Of a DNA stretch of 64,000 bases, positions 37,020-48,770 are shown one piece after another. The DNA lies in assembly GCF_016545825.1 (NCBI RefSeq), contig NC_052613.1:44312112-44376111 (forward strand), in the 5' to 3' direction. The translations under genes and the position numbers were made by a program. The number at the start of each line of letters is the position of its first letter. Within the stretch, counting starts at the first letter, position 1. Source of the stretch: Eucalyptus grandis (lineage: Eukaryota; Streptophyta; Magnoliopsida; Myrtales; Myrtaceae). The notes under the pieces are model-generated. The model was not told where the DNA came from. It searched no databases and saw only the letters and a list, made by a program, of their open reading frames with translations.

Positions 37020-37421
37020 CCGTTATTGGGCTATTGGCAAAGGAAGATAATGCGAATTGAGCGATTAACGAATGACTGTATAAGTCTATTTTCCGTGTCT
37101 TCTACATTCATACTGTCTTGCTTATTTTATGCGCATAAAAAGTTTTGCATTTATCCCAGCTCCTACACCTCATTCTACACCATCTACACACCGCGATAAC
37201 CACAAGAAAGCTTAAAAGGTCAGGTCAACCAAGTCACCCTCTCTAAACCCTTCCGAGGATTGCCATTGGCTGGCTTTCTCATCTGGTCAAATCTCTGAAA
37301 GATGCAGCATTTTCATAGGTGTATCTGATCAAAGCAATGAAAAGCACGGCTGGAGAACATACCCTTCACGGTGAGGAAGCTAAAATAGCTAAAATAAAAG
37401 GCGGGGGAAATGATTAGCGGG
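37020..37421. repeat. Partial copy of the unit spacer (matches ~9290-9690), left part
   Basis: Recognisable from TTGGGCTATTGGCAAAGGAA through GAGGATTGCCATTGGC and TGGCTTTCTCATCTGGTCAA. It is interrupted by the LTR at 37422-40274 and continues at 40275. It is a fourth, older and more diverged copy of part of the spacer. Confidence 0.8.
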
Positions 37422-40274
37422 TGTCGCGACCTAATTTTCGCGGGTTCACCACCTAAAACTAGGTTAATGGACTGCTAAGTTTTTACACTTAGCTCGGGCT
37501 CTCCCAAGCCCATACCAAATCACGACTTAGGTTTAATTTTATGATTATCTAGGAGTCGACACTAATCGGTTTATGGTAGGTCGATTAGACACCTAAGTAA
37601 AATAAAGGGAGATTTATTTTACTCCTACGAACTGAGACTAAGGGTACGGGACTTGGTTACATTAGAATTTTCTAATGCCCTTTCGGTACCATTTCTTTTT
37701 AATTTTTCAAAATGTTTTTGCAAGCAAACATTTATTTTAACCTAAATTACTATCATGCAAATGTGGTGACCACACGGGTGCTCATCCATTATTAAAGCAA
37801 TCAAATAAATAAATTGCATCACACAAAGCAAGCAATCATTTTTTTTGGGTTTTCTTAAAAATTAGAATGATTTTATGAAAATGCATTTTTAAACCAAATG
37901 ACTTAATCTTATTAATATGCAAAATTTAATTAAATGGGCCTATTATGCAAACTAATTATTATGCACCTCATGACCTAACTTCACTAATTAACAAGTTTTG
38001 ATTAAATAATCCTATTATGCAAACTAGTTAACATGCACCTAGTATTTTTGCATTTTTTATATTGAAATTCAGAATTCATGAAAACCTTAATTAATCTATC
38101 TAAAAATGATAACTTTCTAATTTATTCTAGGGATTAGTTTGACTTAAACCCTATCCTATCTTAGAAAGCTATTTTTTTGGGAAAATGAGATAATTAGAAT
38201 ATGCGAACATTATCTAAAACCCTAAAAATATTTAGGTTCAATCCTAACTTATTCCTAAAATGCAATCTTAAAAATGCAATCCTAAGAAAATCCTAATTTG
38301 TTAAACCTACATGCTTGATTTACTAAACCTATATACTCATGTAGAATTTTGATTTTTTTTTATCTTATGATTTTTTAGTTTTTTTTTAAGAGATAAGTAA
38401 TTATTAAATCTAAACTATCAACAAAATCAAGCAATAAATGATTAAAATAATCGAAAAAATAACATGTTTTCTCACGGGTCAAATTAACAATTATTCTAAC
38501 CATAGTTATCACAGCAGAGAGATCAAAATAATTACAAATCTGATCCAAGTCTTACGGACCAAATTAAATAATCATTGTGATTTAACAATTAAAATTTTAC
38601 TCGAAAGCCCAACAATTAAAATAATTAAAAAAATGATCCAATGTCTCTTGGATCAAATTAATAATTATAATAATTCCAGACAAAATCCTGCGGATAATGC
38701 ATACTAAATCCATAAAATAAAGATCATCCCAAAACATAAAACAAATAAATAAAACAAATAGAAAAATAGAAATAAAGCTACCTAATTTCTTTTCCTTTTG
38801 TTTTTTTTTCCTTTTCCTGCTTTCTTCACCTACGGTCGAGCGGCTTCGGTGGGTCACCGGAGGTTGGGTCTTCGGCGTTCAGAGCTCCGGCGAAGACTGG
38901 CGGAAGACTCCGAGTGTGGGTGTCGCGATGGAAGGCAGGCCCAACTGGTCACGGGTCAGGCGAGACAGGAGCGGCACGGGCGAAGGAGACAGCCGGCGTC
39001 GGAGTTTTGGCGCGGACTGGGCGGCAGCAGCAACAGGGAGGCGCGGCGTCAGTGACCGGCGAACAGCGGGGTTGCGGGTCGCAGCGATGTTGTCCCACGG
39101 GTGCGTAGTGGCTCGGCGTTTAGTTTCGGCGTCGTGGGTCAGCAAATCAGAGCAACAACGGCGACTGGGCAGAGGTGCTGGTATGGTGGCGTAGGCTGAG
39201 TGGAGGCAGACCACTGTGCCGCCGGGCGCAAGCTGCAGGTCGTGGGCTTCGGGTTCCAGGCGGCGTCGGCTGAGTGGAGGCGGTGTGCACGGACGGACGC
39301 TCCAAAAGAGGGTGAGCGGCGAGGCGCGGTAGTGTCGAGCAGAGAGGGCGTCGGATCAATGGCGTCGTGACTGGAACAGCAACGTGGGCAGCAAGTTGGG
39401 AAGACGATGAACAGTAGAGGTCAAATCACCCCTTTACTTTTCTCCTCTCTCTCTCTCTCTCTCTCACGTCACTCTCCCTCTTCCTTCGCTTTTCTGCAGA
39501 AGCTTTTTGCTTTTTCCTCTTCTTTCCTTTTAACCTCCACGGATGGCTTCTCTCCCCTTTCACTTTTTCTGAATTTTTTAAAAGAAGCTCCTTTTCGGAC
39601 GAAGAGAAGACCACCCCTATTTATAGAGTGGAAACTTAGTCTGCTCAACCTACGAAGATTTGCATAACAACTCAATCGCTGAAGATCATTTTTCGAGATT
39701 ATCGTGCATGCTGGCTCACTCGGCCATTGAAATCATCTATTAAAATCTTCCAAGTGACTCGCCGACCATTGAAGATTTTATATCTTCCGACTCGGCGATT
39801 GAAGATAAACGAAATTTTTTGTGAAGATTTTCCAAATAATTCACTTTAGATAAAACTCCATTATCCAATTCTAAAATCCTTCGAGATATCCATCTGCAAC
39901 AAAATATTTTAGAATATTCCTTATCCTCCTTAATATTCCCAATGATTTTATCACAAAAAGACCAAAGATAAGATTGCAATATGATTTTTTAAACGTCAAA
40001 AACTACCGTAATATTGCATCAAATCTCAATTTTCCACGAGATAATTTTCAATAAAAAAACATGGGCTTGGGCCAACCTGCTCGCTTTGTGAGCTTAATCC
40101 AATTAATTAATTTAAAACCCAAAATCACTAATTCAACCCATCCACCACCGGTCCAAAATGCAAAAAAATAAATGCACCTATAACTAAATGTTATGCAATT
40201 AATTAATTATTGATTAAACCCTAATTTTAATGCGAAAAATGACTAAACGGACCGTCAAAATCTAGGTGTCAACA
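37422..40274 (+). mobile_element. Solo LTR of a long-LTR retrotransposon
   Basis: 2853 bp beginning TGTCGCGACC and ending GTGTCAACA, flanked by a perfect 5-bp duplication GCGGG (37417-37421, 40275-40279). The spacer homology resumes exactly on the other side. The start is not repeated inside, and no gag, pol, primer-binding site or polypurine tract is seen, so it is one LTR left by recombination. A TATTTATA box (39618-39625) after a CT-rich stretch suggests the LTR promoter points along +. The GC-rich block at 38820-39400 gives misleading open frames on both strands. The TGTCGCGACC start is reminiscent of long-LTR Ty3/gypsy families, but the lineage is not proven. Confidence 0.85.
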
Positions 40275-40762
40275 GCGGGACCAACATGATTTGGGTATAC
40301 TCTTATCTTTTTCTTTTTTAATCTGGGTATGCTTTTTTCTATTAATTCCCTTATGGGAGAAATCAAATTATCACCACCATGGCAATTAGAGCAACTGAAG
40401 AAGGCAGCTACCTCATCCAATGAAAAGAAAGCTCATGTCCTTTTCCGGTGGTACTCTTCTTGTCCGTAAAATAATTCATTCCGATCTATACATATTTGCT
40501 TCTTTTGGGGGAAAACTTCGAGAAACGACATTACTCCATAATAGGGGGTTTTACATGACGTACCCGCCACCCCCAATAGAAGATCTAGAAACTTTCATCA
40601 CTTGACAAAGATCAATATGATCAATCAAGATTCTAACACGATGGAGTTAAGCTCAACAAATAACGACACATCCACGCCGCGTGACGAAATTTGAAGCTAG
40701 AGTCCTCCCTGACCTGCTGAATATCAAGCTTGTGATGCAAATGGACAGTGTGTAAAGAGATG
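40275..40762. repeat. Partial copy of the unit spacer (matches ~9695-10100), right part
   Basis: Continues the 37020-37421 block after the solo LTR: GATTTGGGTATACTCTTATC, TTAATTCCCTTAT.GGAGAAATC, and GGCAGCTACCTCATCC are shared with the spacers of all three units. Homology stops at about 40762. Confidence 0.8.
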
Positions 40763-40925
40763 TTCCATATTCTAAGATACCCATATGCGTAATGTATGAT
40801 CTCATTGGATTGAGTCTCATGGACATGGCCAAAGAGGTATGGTATCACAATATCTCCCAACTCCTGTTCGACCTTTTCCTTATAATCTTTTATTAGACTG
40901 AAGAAGGAAAAAACAAGTCTACCTG
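40763..40925 (-). pseudogene. Exon-like fragment of unknown family
   Basis: On the minus strand a pyrimidine-rich tract and CAG acceptor are followed by an open stretch reading SLIKDYKEKVEQELGDI and continuing through GHVHETQSNEIIHYAYGY. The first 15 residues faintly recall the helix of 14-3-3 proteins (YRxKVExEL), but the rest does not, so I do not assign it. It sits outside the homologous parts of units 1 and 2. It may be a gene fragment or chance. Confidence 0.2.
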
Positions 40926-41254
40926 GGATGTGAAGTTTATTCAACTTAAGAAAAGGTTTCATGCATATGCACATCTATAGACAGCACGACCAATAATACC
41001 GCCACGGTAGTCTCGAATCCAAGAACTGAAGCTCTACTCAAGTTTCTTAGAATATGCAACTCGATTATAATGTCCTTTTTTTCAATAATGTTTTCACAAT
41101 TCTTCTAATCCAGAGATTTGACAGCTTATCTGTTAGGCCACTAAAATTTTCTCCCATGATAGTCATCTATCAGAGAGATCAACATTAGACTGCATGAACT
41201 TTTAACTTCATTCAACTGACGGAGAGCCACAAATGGGCGAGCTTTTCGCTGCAG

Positions 41255-41593
41255 GGAATAATAAGTGAAGAGCAAGTGGATTGCTTCAACATGCCACTGT
41301 ATCCTGCGTCTCCGAGGGAGATTGCGCAGCTAGTCAAAATGGACGGTAGTTTTCACATAGAGAAGATGGAACTGCTTAACACCCAAACGAGGTATGAAGG
41401 TGGACTCCATGCACAAGATATTGTGATACACCTAAGAGCGGGCTTGGAGGGGATCATCAGCAAACACTTCAGAAGCGAGATCATCGACGAACTCTTTCGA
41501 CGTCTTGTGGAAAAGACTCAGGATTTCAGCCACCTACTGGAATCGAGCTACAAGGAAGGGACTCTAATGTTCATTGTTCTCAAACGCCATTGA
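41255..41593 (+). pseudogene. SABATH methyltransferase, isolated last exon (unit 3)
   Basis: The third copy of the 112-codon C-terminal exon (FNMPLYPASPREIAQLVKMDG ... DELFRRLVEKT ... FIVLKRH). It is almost identical to unit 1, including the 3' flank. Upstream intron sequence reaches about 41038, and nothing resembling the SAM-binding exons is found in the preceding 10 kb. The exon is therefore orphaned here as well. It converges on RDR1 copy 3. Confidence 0.75.
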
Positions 41594-42205
41594 TGCATCT
41601 TTTGAAGATGACTCTACTGCCCTAAAGTTCGATTAACTAGAATAAAATCGCTACTACCTAAATTACTCTGTTATATCTAAATTAAGTGTCCTTTCGTGGT
41701 GATTTCAATGTCATCATTTCCATTTCAATATCAATCGCTTGTTAGAGTCGATGAGTGCCTTAGGGAATGCTTCACTAGAGATTCAAATCCCATTATGCAG
41801 TCCTAGAGAGAAACTAAAGAAATGAACTATGAATATCTCGAGAATTCTGGTAAAGAAATCTAGAAGGGGGACAAAGAACTTTCACTTGAAAAAATATGGC
41901 GACATGCATGCTGTTTTCATGGAATAGACTAGCACCGACATTGGATCATTTGCCTCCATAACTACGACACTGAGATAAAAAGTAGTTCCTTATATATATT
42001 CACACATAAAAGTAATACACAATAGTACCAAACTTATTACACACATATACACAACGGTACCAAACTTATAACAGGTTGACATATGTCATAAGAGCATGTC
42101 CGTGGAACTTACATGAGAACTGATGCAAATAATTTGCCTTCACAAGGAAGACATACATCTAAGATATACTTGAATGCTTCAGAAAATTTAACTCAGAATC
42201 TGCAG

Positions 42206-45200
42206 TCAAATGCTGATGTCTGCCAACTTCTCTACAGCAGCCCTCTCTCTTTTTATGTGAAGTAGCTTGTCATAAACACACCACGGAAAACTTAAGAAAT
42301 GATCTTCATGAGCCTCCTCCTTATAGCGGCCCCAGAAATTAGGGTGGTAGGTCACATGATACCAAGCAGATGCCTTTGCATAAATATTAACACCTCCAGA
42401 AGCTGATCCTGACTCTGTATCATCGAACCATGACCTGGCTTCCTTTCTCAAGGACCTCGCAGCAGAATTTATACTTTCCAGGTCTCTTTTTTTATCAAAA
42501 TATTTCGACTTCGTAAGGATATTCCCACTCAGCATTTCGGCCTCAGTTTTGATGTCATAATAATGCATCAACCTCCTCAATTTGCAATCATACTTAAGTT
42601 TGTACTGAAAGGCTTCCATGATGTAGTCCTCAAAGCCTTCTATTTCCATTCTACAATCATAGGAGCTCAGAGCAACTTCCCTCGTGAAGGAATTTATTGA
42701 ATTAGTGTGTGGTGCAATCCCCTTGACCTCTCTGTAAAGCTTCCCAATGACATGCTGAGACTCATAGGTGGACTTATTAGACTTTTCCATAAAGTCTGGG
42801 TATTCTCTAACTCGCAGATGACACGGAATTTTAGCAGGAACACCAGTCTTCGGGAAGTCAACTGCTATGGAAAATAACTCTGCAAGCTCAGTACATGATT
42901 TGCTGCACGCCTTACTTGGGTCCTTATCTGCAAACACTGTGTGAGAGTTTGCAATAACCCCTAAACTATCATTGACCATGTAATCTGCGAAGTACTCCAC
43001 GACTTCCTGGATGGTAAAACATTAAGTTGGGTTAGCATGAGTTTATCAGTTATCCACTAAGAAGGTATGTATTAGCAGCAGATGCTAACAAATGAAGTTC
43101 CTCATGAAACTAATATAGAAATGTCAAATGAGAAAGACTTTGCAAGTAAAGTTTGAAGAGACACCCTACGGAACAGAAGGACACATTCTTTAACAGGTCA
43201 AAGAACTAGAAGGTTCACATGCTGAGCAACAAGAATTACACTATGCTAACAAAACAGAGTAGATGCTCAGATATCCGCTTTGAAACAAACATTGCCAACT
43301 AAGTTCCCCAATAAATTGAATTAAGCAGTGCCATACATATTATCTAGCTTTCATGTATCTCATTCCTTCATAAACTACAAGGGGATCTAGTGATATCCGG
43401 CACTTGTGCATCTACTGGTTTCCCTGATAGATGACTAATGGTTGCACATAGAAACTCTCCGTTCAGAAGTACCAGAACATAGCCTATCCCGTGCTACATA
43501 TTGTATTTTAGGACTACAAATATATTTGAAGAGCCAAAAAGCATGGAATGTCAATGCCAAAGCTGACAACTATAGGACATCCAACTGAGGTTTTAGCAAA
43601 ATTTCTGTTCATATTGCTTGTCAAAAGAATATGATATATCTGGGTAAAAGAAAACCACACTAAATTACCACCGCAACTGCTCTTTAAAAGTCATTGATCT
43701 TATTTTTTTTTGGTAAGTCATTGATCTCATTCAGCAGCCTCATACAAGATATTTTGCACATAAGCATATCACTCGAACAATATGAATGCAAACTACACCA
43801 GGGTGGTCCTCTCAAAGGTAATGTTGACGGGCAAGCATGCATGTGCTTTCAGAGATAATAGGTGTAGCTGTCTGTTAGTGGCCAATGAGTACCTCAATGG
43901 TGACATCATGATCAAGAGTTACAGTAGGTGCCGGGGTATAATCCATGGGTGGATAAAAACAAGGAGGAACCAGATCAGCATCCCAACAAACAAAGTAGAT
44001 GTCTCCATCTAGATCACTTCCTGAACATTCATTTGGATGTGGCCTGGAGATTAGTAGCAAAATATCAGAAAATCATGTAGATTATGTGTAAATGCTATCT
44101 GGTACAGAGCAGGAACTTGCACGAACAAACAGGGAAATCTAATCTAGATCCGTTCCATGATTGCTTGTAATTATGAAACTTACCATCTAAAGAAAGTCCA
44201 GATTTGGTATCTATTAAATAAATAACATGAGAGCAACAATGATAATCACAGCTGAAGAAATATGTCAAGTTCTACTTATAGCCAGAGATGCCAGTTGACC
44301 AACTAGGGGAAAAAATGGAGTTGAGAAGTAATGTGATCATGATTTTATCTGCTTACATATGGTTGTCTAGGATGGACGACATGGGTTTGTTCGTACAATA
44401 TCTTTTGCGCACCCCAGTTACATGAATGTTTCTATCTATATAAATAAATACATGACCAAACAAAGAAAATGCTGATACGTCATTCAGTTCATTCACATGC
44501 TTAATACTCTGTCCTTGATAGCCTTGAAAAAATATTTCTCATAAAAAAATTTGCACATTGTCAACACCACCTTGGTATCTTTATGAACAAACTAGCGCAC
44601 CCTCCACCTTTTTATAAAATAATCACAATTCCCAAACAAACCCACTAGGTTTTTTCTCCTTTTTTTGGGGGGGGCCAACGGTTGGCTGAGACCAGAGGTT
44701 TCAGACAATAAATATTGAAAAAGAAAAAAACAGAGAGAGATGCATCCAGACTCAACTGCCTAGATTGTTACTCGGTAGGAATGAGAAGAACTGACGTGGT
44801 AAAAAAAATGAGTACCGGCAGGCAGCGGTAAAAGGAAAAAATTTACCTCTTTCCTTTCTGAGGAAAAACAATGCAATCAACCATATGGTGCAGACATGGA
44901 ACATCAACAGCCTTTAAGACACGGACATCTCCAGGATGCAAGCAAGGGTTTTTCGCAACCACCAACTCTCCCTGAAAAATAAAGGCGTCGAGCGGCGACT
45001 CACTTCTGCTCGACTTTAGCATAGTTTTGCTTCCAAACTGCAAATTTCCAACCCTAGAGAATTGTACAAACACCTGACCATATTCCAAAGTCCCTGTTTC
45101 ATCCAAACATCCCATCATTGATCTTCCATTTGGCACAAAGATCCTTGCTTTGGTACGCAAGTCAAGCAACTTCGATGCACAGAATGTTCGAAGCATCATT

Positions 45201-47572
45201 GATAGAAAGGGTTCCACATCTGGCTCATAACCACAGATAAGCATTTCTAGAAGAACCTTCGTATTCTCTCCAGGAGACATAAGCTCCAGCGCATGCTGCG
45301 CCACCAGAGGATCCTTTAAAATAGCATCCAATTGACATAGCGCCTCTCTTTGCTTCCTTTCAAAAATATGATCCTCGACTCCAAGAGTAGACAAAAGAGT
45401 AATAATCTGTCGATTAAGAAAGCAAGGCTGATACCTGCTCCACGCTAAAACATCTAGTTTCGTATTTGATGATTCGTATTTGAGCATGCTGCCTCTTAAT
45501 GATAATTTCTTTGATGAAGTTGGATCCACCGCCACAACACCTTTGAACCCACCATATCGAATCTGAAATGCAGATGGGGTTGAAATTGTAAGACCGCATT
45601 TTCTAGCCACTTCCAGAGCAAATTGGTGAGAAATTTTCCCAATACCATCAGAGAAAACATATTTAACTCCACCCCTTCTAATTTCCACATCTGGTATCCT
45701 TTCAACTTCATCTTTCCTGACGTTAAGAGTTTCCTTTGACGAACTAAAGGACTGACCAAGTCTGGCAGCATATTTTGCCACATTTCGTATATTACGAAAA
45801 TCCCCCATCCACTTTCTTATATCTGCTGCAGTAAGCCCTTCACTGGAAGCAAACATCCAAAGAGAACTATCACGTAATTGACTTGATGAAAAGGCAAGAA
45901 ACTCAAACCTCTTATCACCAATAACAATCCCATCTCTCAATGTTGAGACTATCCTCTTATAAATTCCACTCCGCCTTTCTTCATTTGCAGAGTTACGTGG
46001 AGACAAATTTGTTGAATAAATTTTGTCAAGCTCCTCATCAACAAAAGAAACACGGAGAAAATTATCGATATCTCCAGGATAGTTACGCAGCACCCGATTC
46101 GAAACATTCACTTCTGGACCACAGAAATACATCTTAGAAGGAGTTACTTGAGCCCTACGCACATACACCAACCCATCATCTAGAGAAAGAGTGCCAGCTG
46201 TAGGTTTATGGTCAGAACCCAGATACCGCCGATATTGCTCCTCAAGCCAAGTTACAGGATGGTAACAGCAATCTTTTAGACAACCCAGTTTTTCCAAAGC
46301 ATGTTCTATGCAAGCAACATTCATGTCCATTCTTCTCGGATCAACCAGCCGGAAAAATTTTCGATCCAGAACAGGCCATGGTAGATACCCATGCTGAACC
46401 AAGGAACAGACCTTGAACAAGATTCCATATGGCAATGCAACTCCAGCTGGTGGAAGCACAACAGGTACAAGATCTGAACGATAAGTACGAGGAGGGGCAC
46501 TTTTCAGGGTGAACCACCTACTCTGTTCTTTGTAGTGATCAAGATACTTATCAAAATCAGGAAGCTGATGACCATGCTGAAGTTCCAAACACAAAGACGA
46601 AGATTGGCCAATACAGAAAGATGGGGTAAAATCAACTTCCCTAACCCATTGGTCATCAGCAGCTGCCATAAAATATTTGGGAGAGCGGGAATCTTTTTCA
46701 TGGATCCGAGGGGCACCTAGTAACTGGTGAAATAAGACCACAGAAAGAAAAAAAAAAGAATTAGTAGTGTCCAGCTTGACGGGCACATAAAACCATCGTG
46801 CTATTACAGAGGAAAATTGCTGCTCTACCAATAATATGCGGATGGGGGAAGTTCATAAATCAAACATCTTAGAAAGAGTATCACCCTTAGAGAAGTAAAA
46901 CAGCAGTTCTTTTATATATTGTGAATCACTACAACCTGCACTGTTTAGGCCCTCCTACCGCATACAATTCATCAACATATCCAATACCGATAAGAACATA
47001 GCAATTCGATGTTATGGCTTAAAAACTTCAAGCATTAAGTTGAAGCATCAAACCTGAATGACTAGATACTTCAGAGTTGAACCACATGGTTGGTGAAGCT
47101 GAATCTGCCAAATATTCTCATAGGAGAGCTCAAGCTTGTAGTCCACAAAATGACAGGTTAGAAAGAAGAACAATTTTCTCATGCCAAATCCAAATTTTAC
47201 AGAGGCATTTGGGCTCTCCCACAAGGCAGTGAACATATCCTCAGAAGTCAGACATCCAAAATGCAAAGTCACATTATCCAGGGAGTGCTGAAAGACCTTG
47301 GGATTTGGAACAACATCAGAATCTCGTTCCATTGCCTTTATATATGAATTGCCATACCAGAGTTTCTCATTATTAGCGAGAGAAATAATATATTCGCCAT
47401 AAAATTTATCAGTAAATTGAACATGTGCACATGTTCTTCACTTTCCAACTCTTGGTTTCTGAATTTCCACTGCATAAACAGTCATTTTGCCAGTATATTG
47501 CTCCAGAAAATCCTTGACTGCTTTTGCACTAATTGGTGAGTAGAACCCGTACAACTGAATAGTCCTACCCAT
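42206..47572 (-). pseudogene. RDR1: RNA-dependent RNA polymerase 1 (RDR1), copy 3, nonsense in exon 1
   Basis: Same four coding exons: 47054-47572, 44847-46723, 43893-44043 and 42206-43006, with intact splice sites. Codon 45, an arginine (CGA) in copy 2, is TGA here (47438-47440), a C-to-T change at a CpG. This truncates translation within the RRM-like N-terminus. Everything downstream is open, including DLDGD (44001-44015, followed by IYFVCWDADL) and the normal C-terminus. Restart at the next in-frame Met ([10 protein letters not shown], 47330-47332) would give a protein lacking about 80 N-terminal residues but keeping the polymerase core. The single lesion suggests recent inactivation or a truncated functional form. 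Confidence 0.88.
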
Positions 47573-48326
47573 GCTATCTCAAAGACTCTAACTGCAATTG
47601 AAAAAATAAATAAATAAATAAACACAGAAAACAAGAATGAAGTTGAAGACATAACATGGATATTGCCTCCGCGCAATGCTCATAAAGAATGACAGATTGG
47701 GTTCCACATAACCAAAACTAAAGAGTCAAACTACGCAATCTCAATTCTTACTCTTTAACTATTTGCAAGTACATCTAGGCACATTTTCAAGAACAAAGAC
47801 TAGACATGATCAAAAGCGCCTATTCGCTACTCATCAACTAGCTAACACCTCATAACTATGCGGGAACTCGACAGGGGCTAAGTCTCATATACGATTGCAT
47901 GACCAAATTACACGCTCGGCAGGATGTGATTCATATCCTCAAGATCACCGAGACAAGTACAACAACACAAGCACGTTGATCCGCTTCCTCCTAACGAGTT
48001 CATCGATCTATGTCCAAAACAAACGCAAAATTGGTTCTTAATCCAATACTGTCTATTTCAAATGAAGTGCGCAGTCAAAGCATATGTGTTCTCTGACTCA
48101 TCACTAGCACCTAGCTCCGCCTCCCCCTCACCGGAACGACCCGATCATACCCCCCCCACCGGGGGCCACGCATCTTCCACCGAATTACGAAACGTAAGAA
48201 CATCCTAGCAAGCAGGAAAGCCGGAAGAGGCTTTTGAAACATCTAGGACGGATTCGAGTAAGAAAACTCCGCTCGAGAAGGCGGGAAATGATGATCGCAG
48301 AGATGAACCATCCGAAAGTTCGAAAT

Positions 48327-48500
48327 TCAAGCCGACAGAGCGAGTGTCGCGATCATAGAAGTCGCATTCTTACGTGGAATCGGCATTCGCAGCCGATGCG
48401 CCGGCCGCCGCCGCCGCCGCCGAGGCCTGAAGCAGCGGGCCCGCGGTTTGCACCGGACGTCGCGGTCCATCTCCGGAGGCTCCGTCGTGGCAAAAGCCAT
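48327..48500 (-). other. Possible upstream ORF in RDR1 copy 3 leader (shortened)
   Basis: Counterpart of the leader ORFs in units 1 and 2, starting MAFATTEPPEMDRDV. A TGG-to-TGA change ends it at 57 codons. If the ORF mattered for translation control, this copy would differ. Confidence 0.3.
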
Positions 48501-48770
48501 GAGAGGAGGAGGAGGAGGAGGGAGGGGAGAGAGAGAGAGAGAGAGAGAGATTCGACTACTGTCAACGCCGGAGTCAGCATATAGAAGAAGGACAGTCGCG
48601 CTGAGCAGTCGCCGGCGCGTCAGCTCACGCGCCTCCGTGAATTTTATTTTACTTTCTATGTTTTTACAATTTACAAAGTATTGATGCTAGTAAATTTTTA
48701 AATCGTTACTACTTAATGTCGACTTGGCCATGACGTGTCCCCCGGTGGACGTTGAGTCAGCAAATAGAAG
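48501..48770 (-). promoter_or_regulatory. RDR1 copy 3 promoter and GAGA-type leader
   Basis: CT/CTC pyrimidine run (about 48506-48551), paired TTGAC-type cores near 48560 and TGACGTG near 48732 as in the other units. The TATA-like site reads TCTATATG here (near 48578-48585) instead of TTTATATG. Confidence 0.45.

Noticed and set aside
38798..39360. Several overlapping frames on both strands in a GC-rich stretch
   Set aside because: They lie wholly inside the solo LTR, are open in multiple frames at once, and have no recognisable domain.
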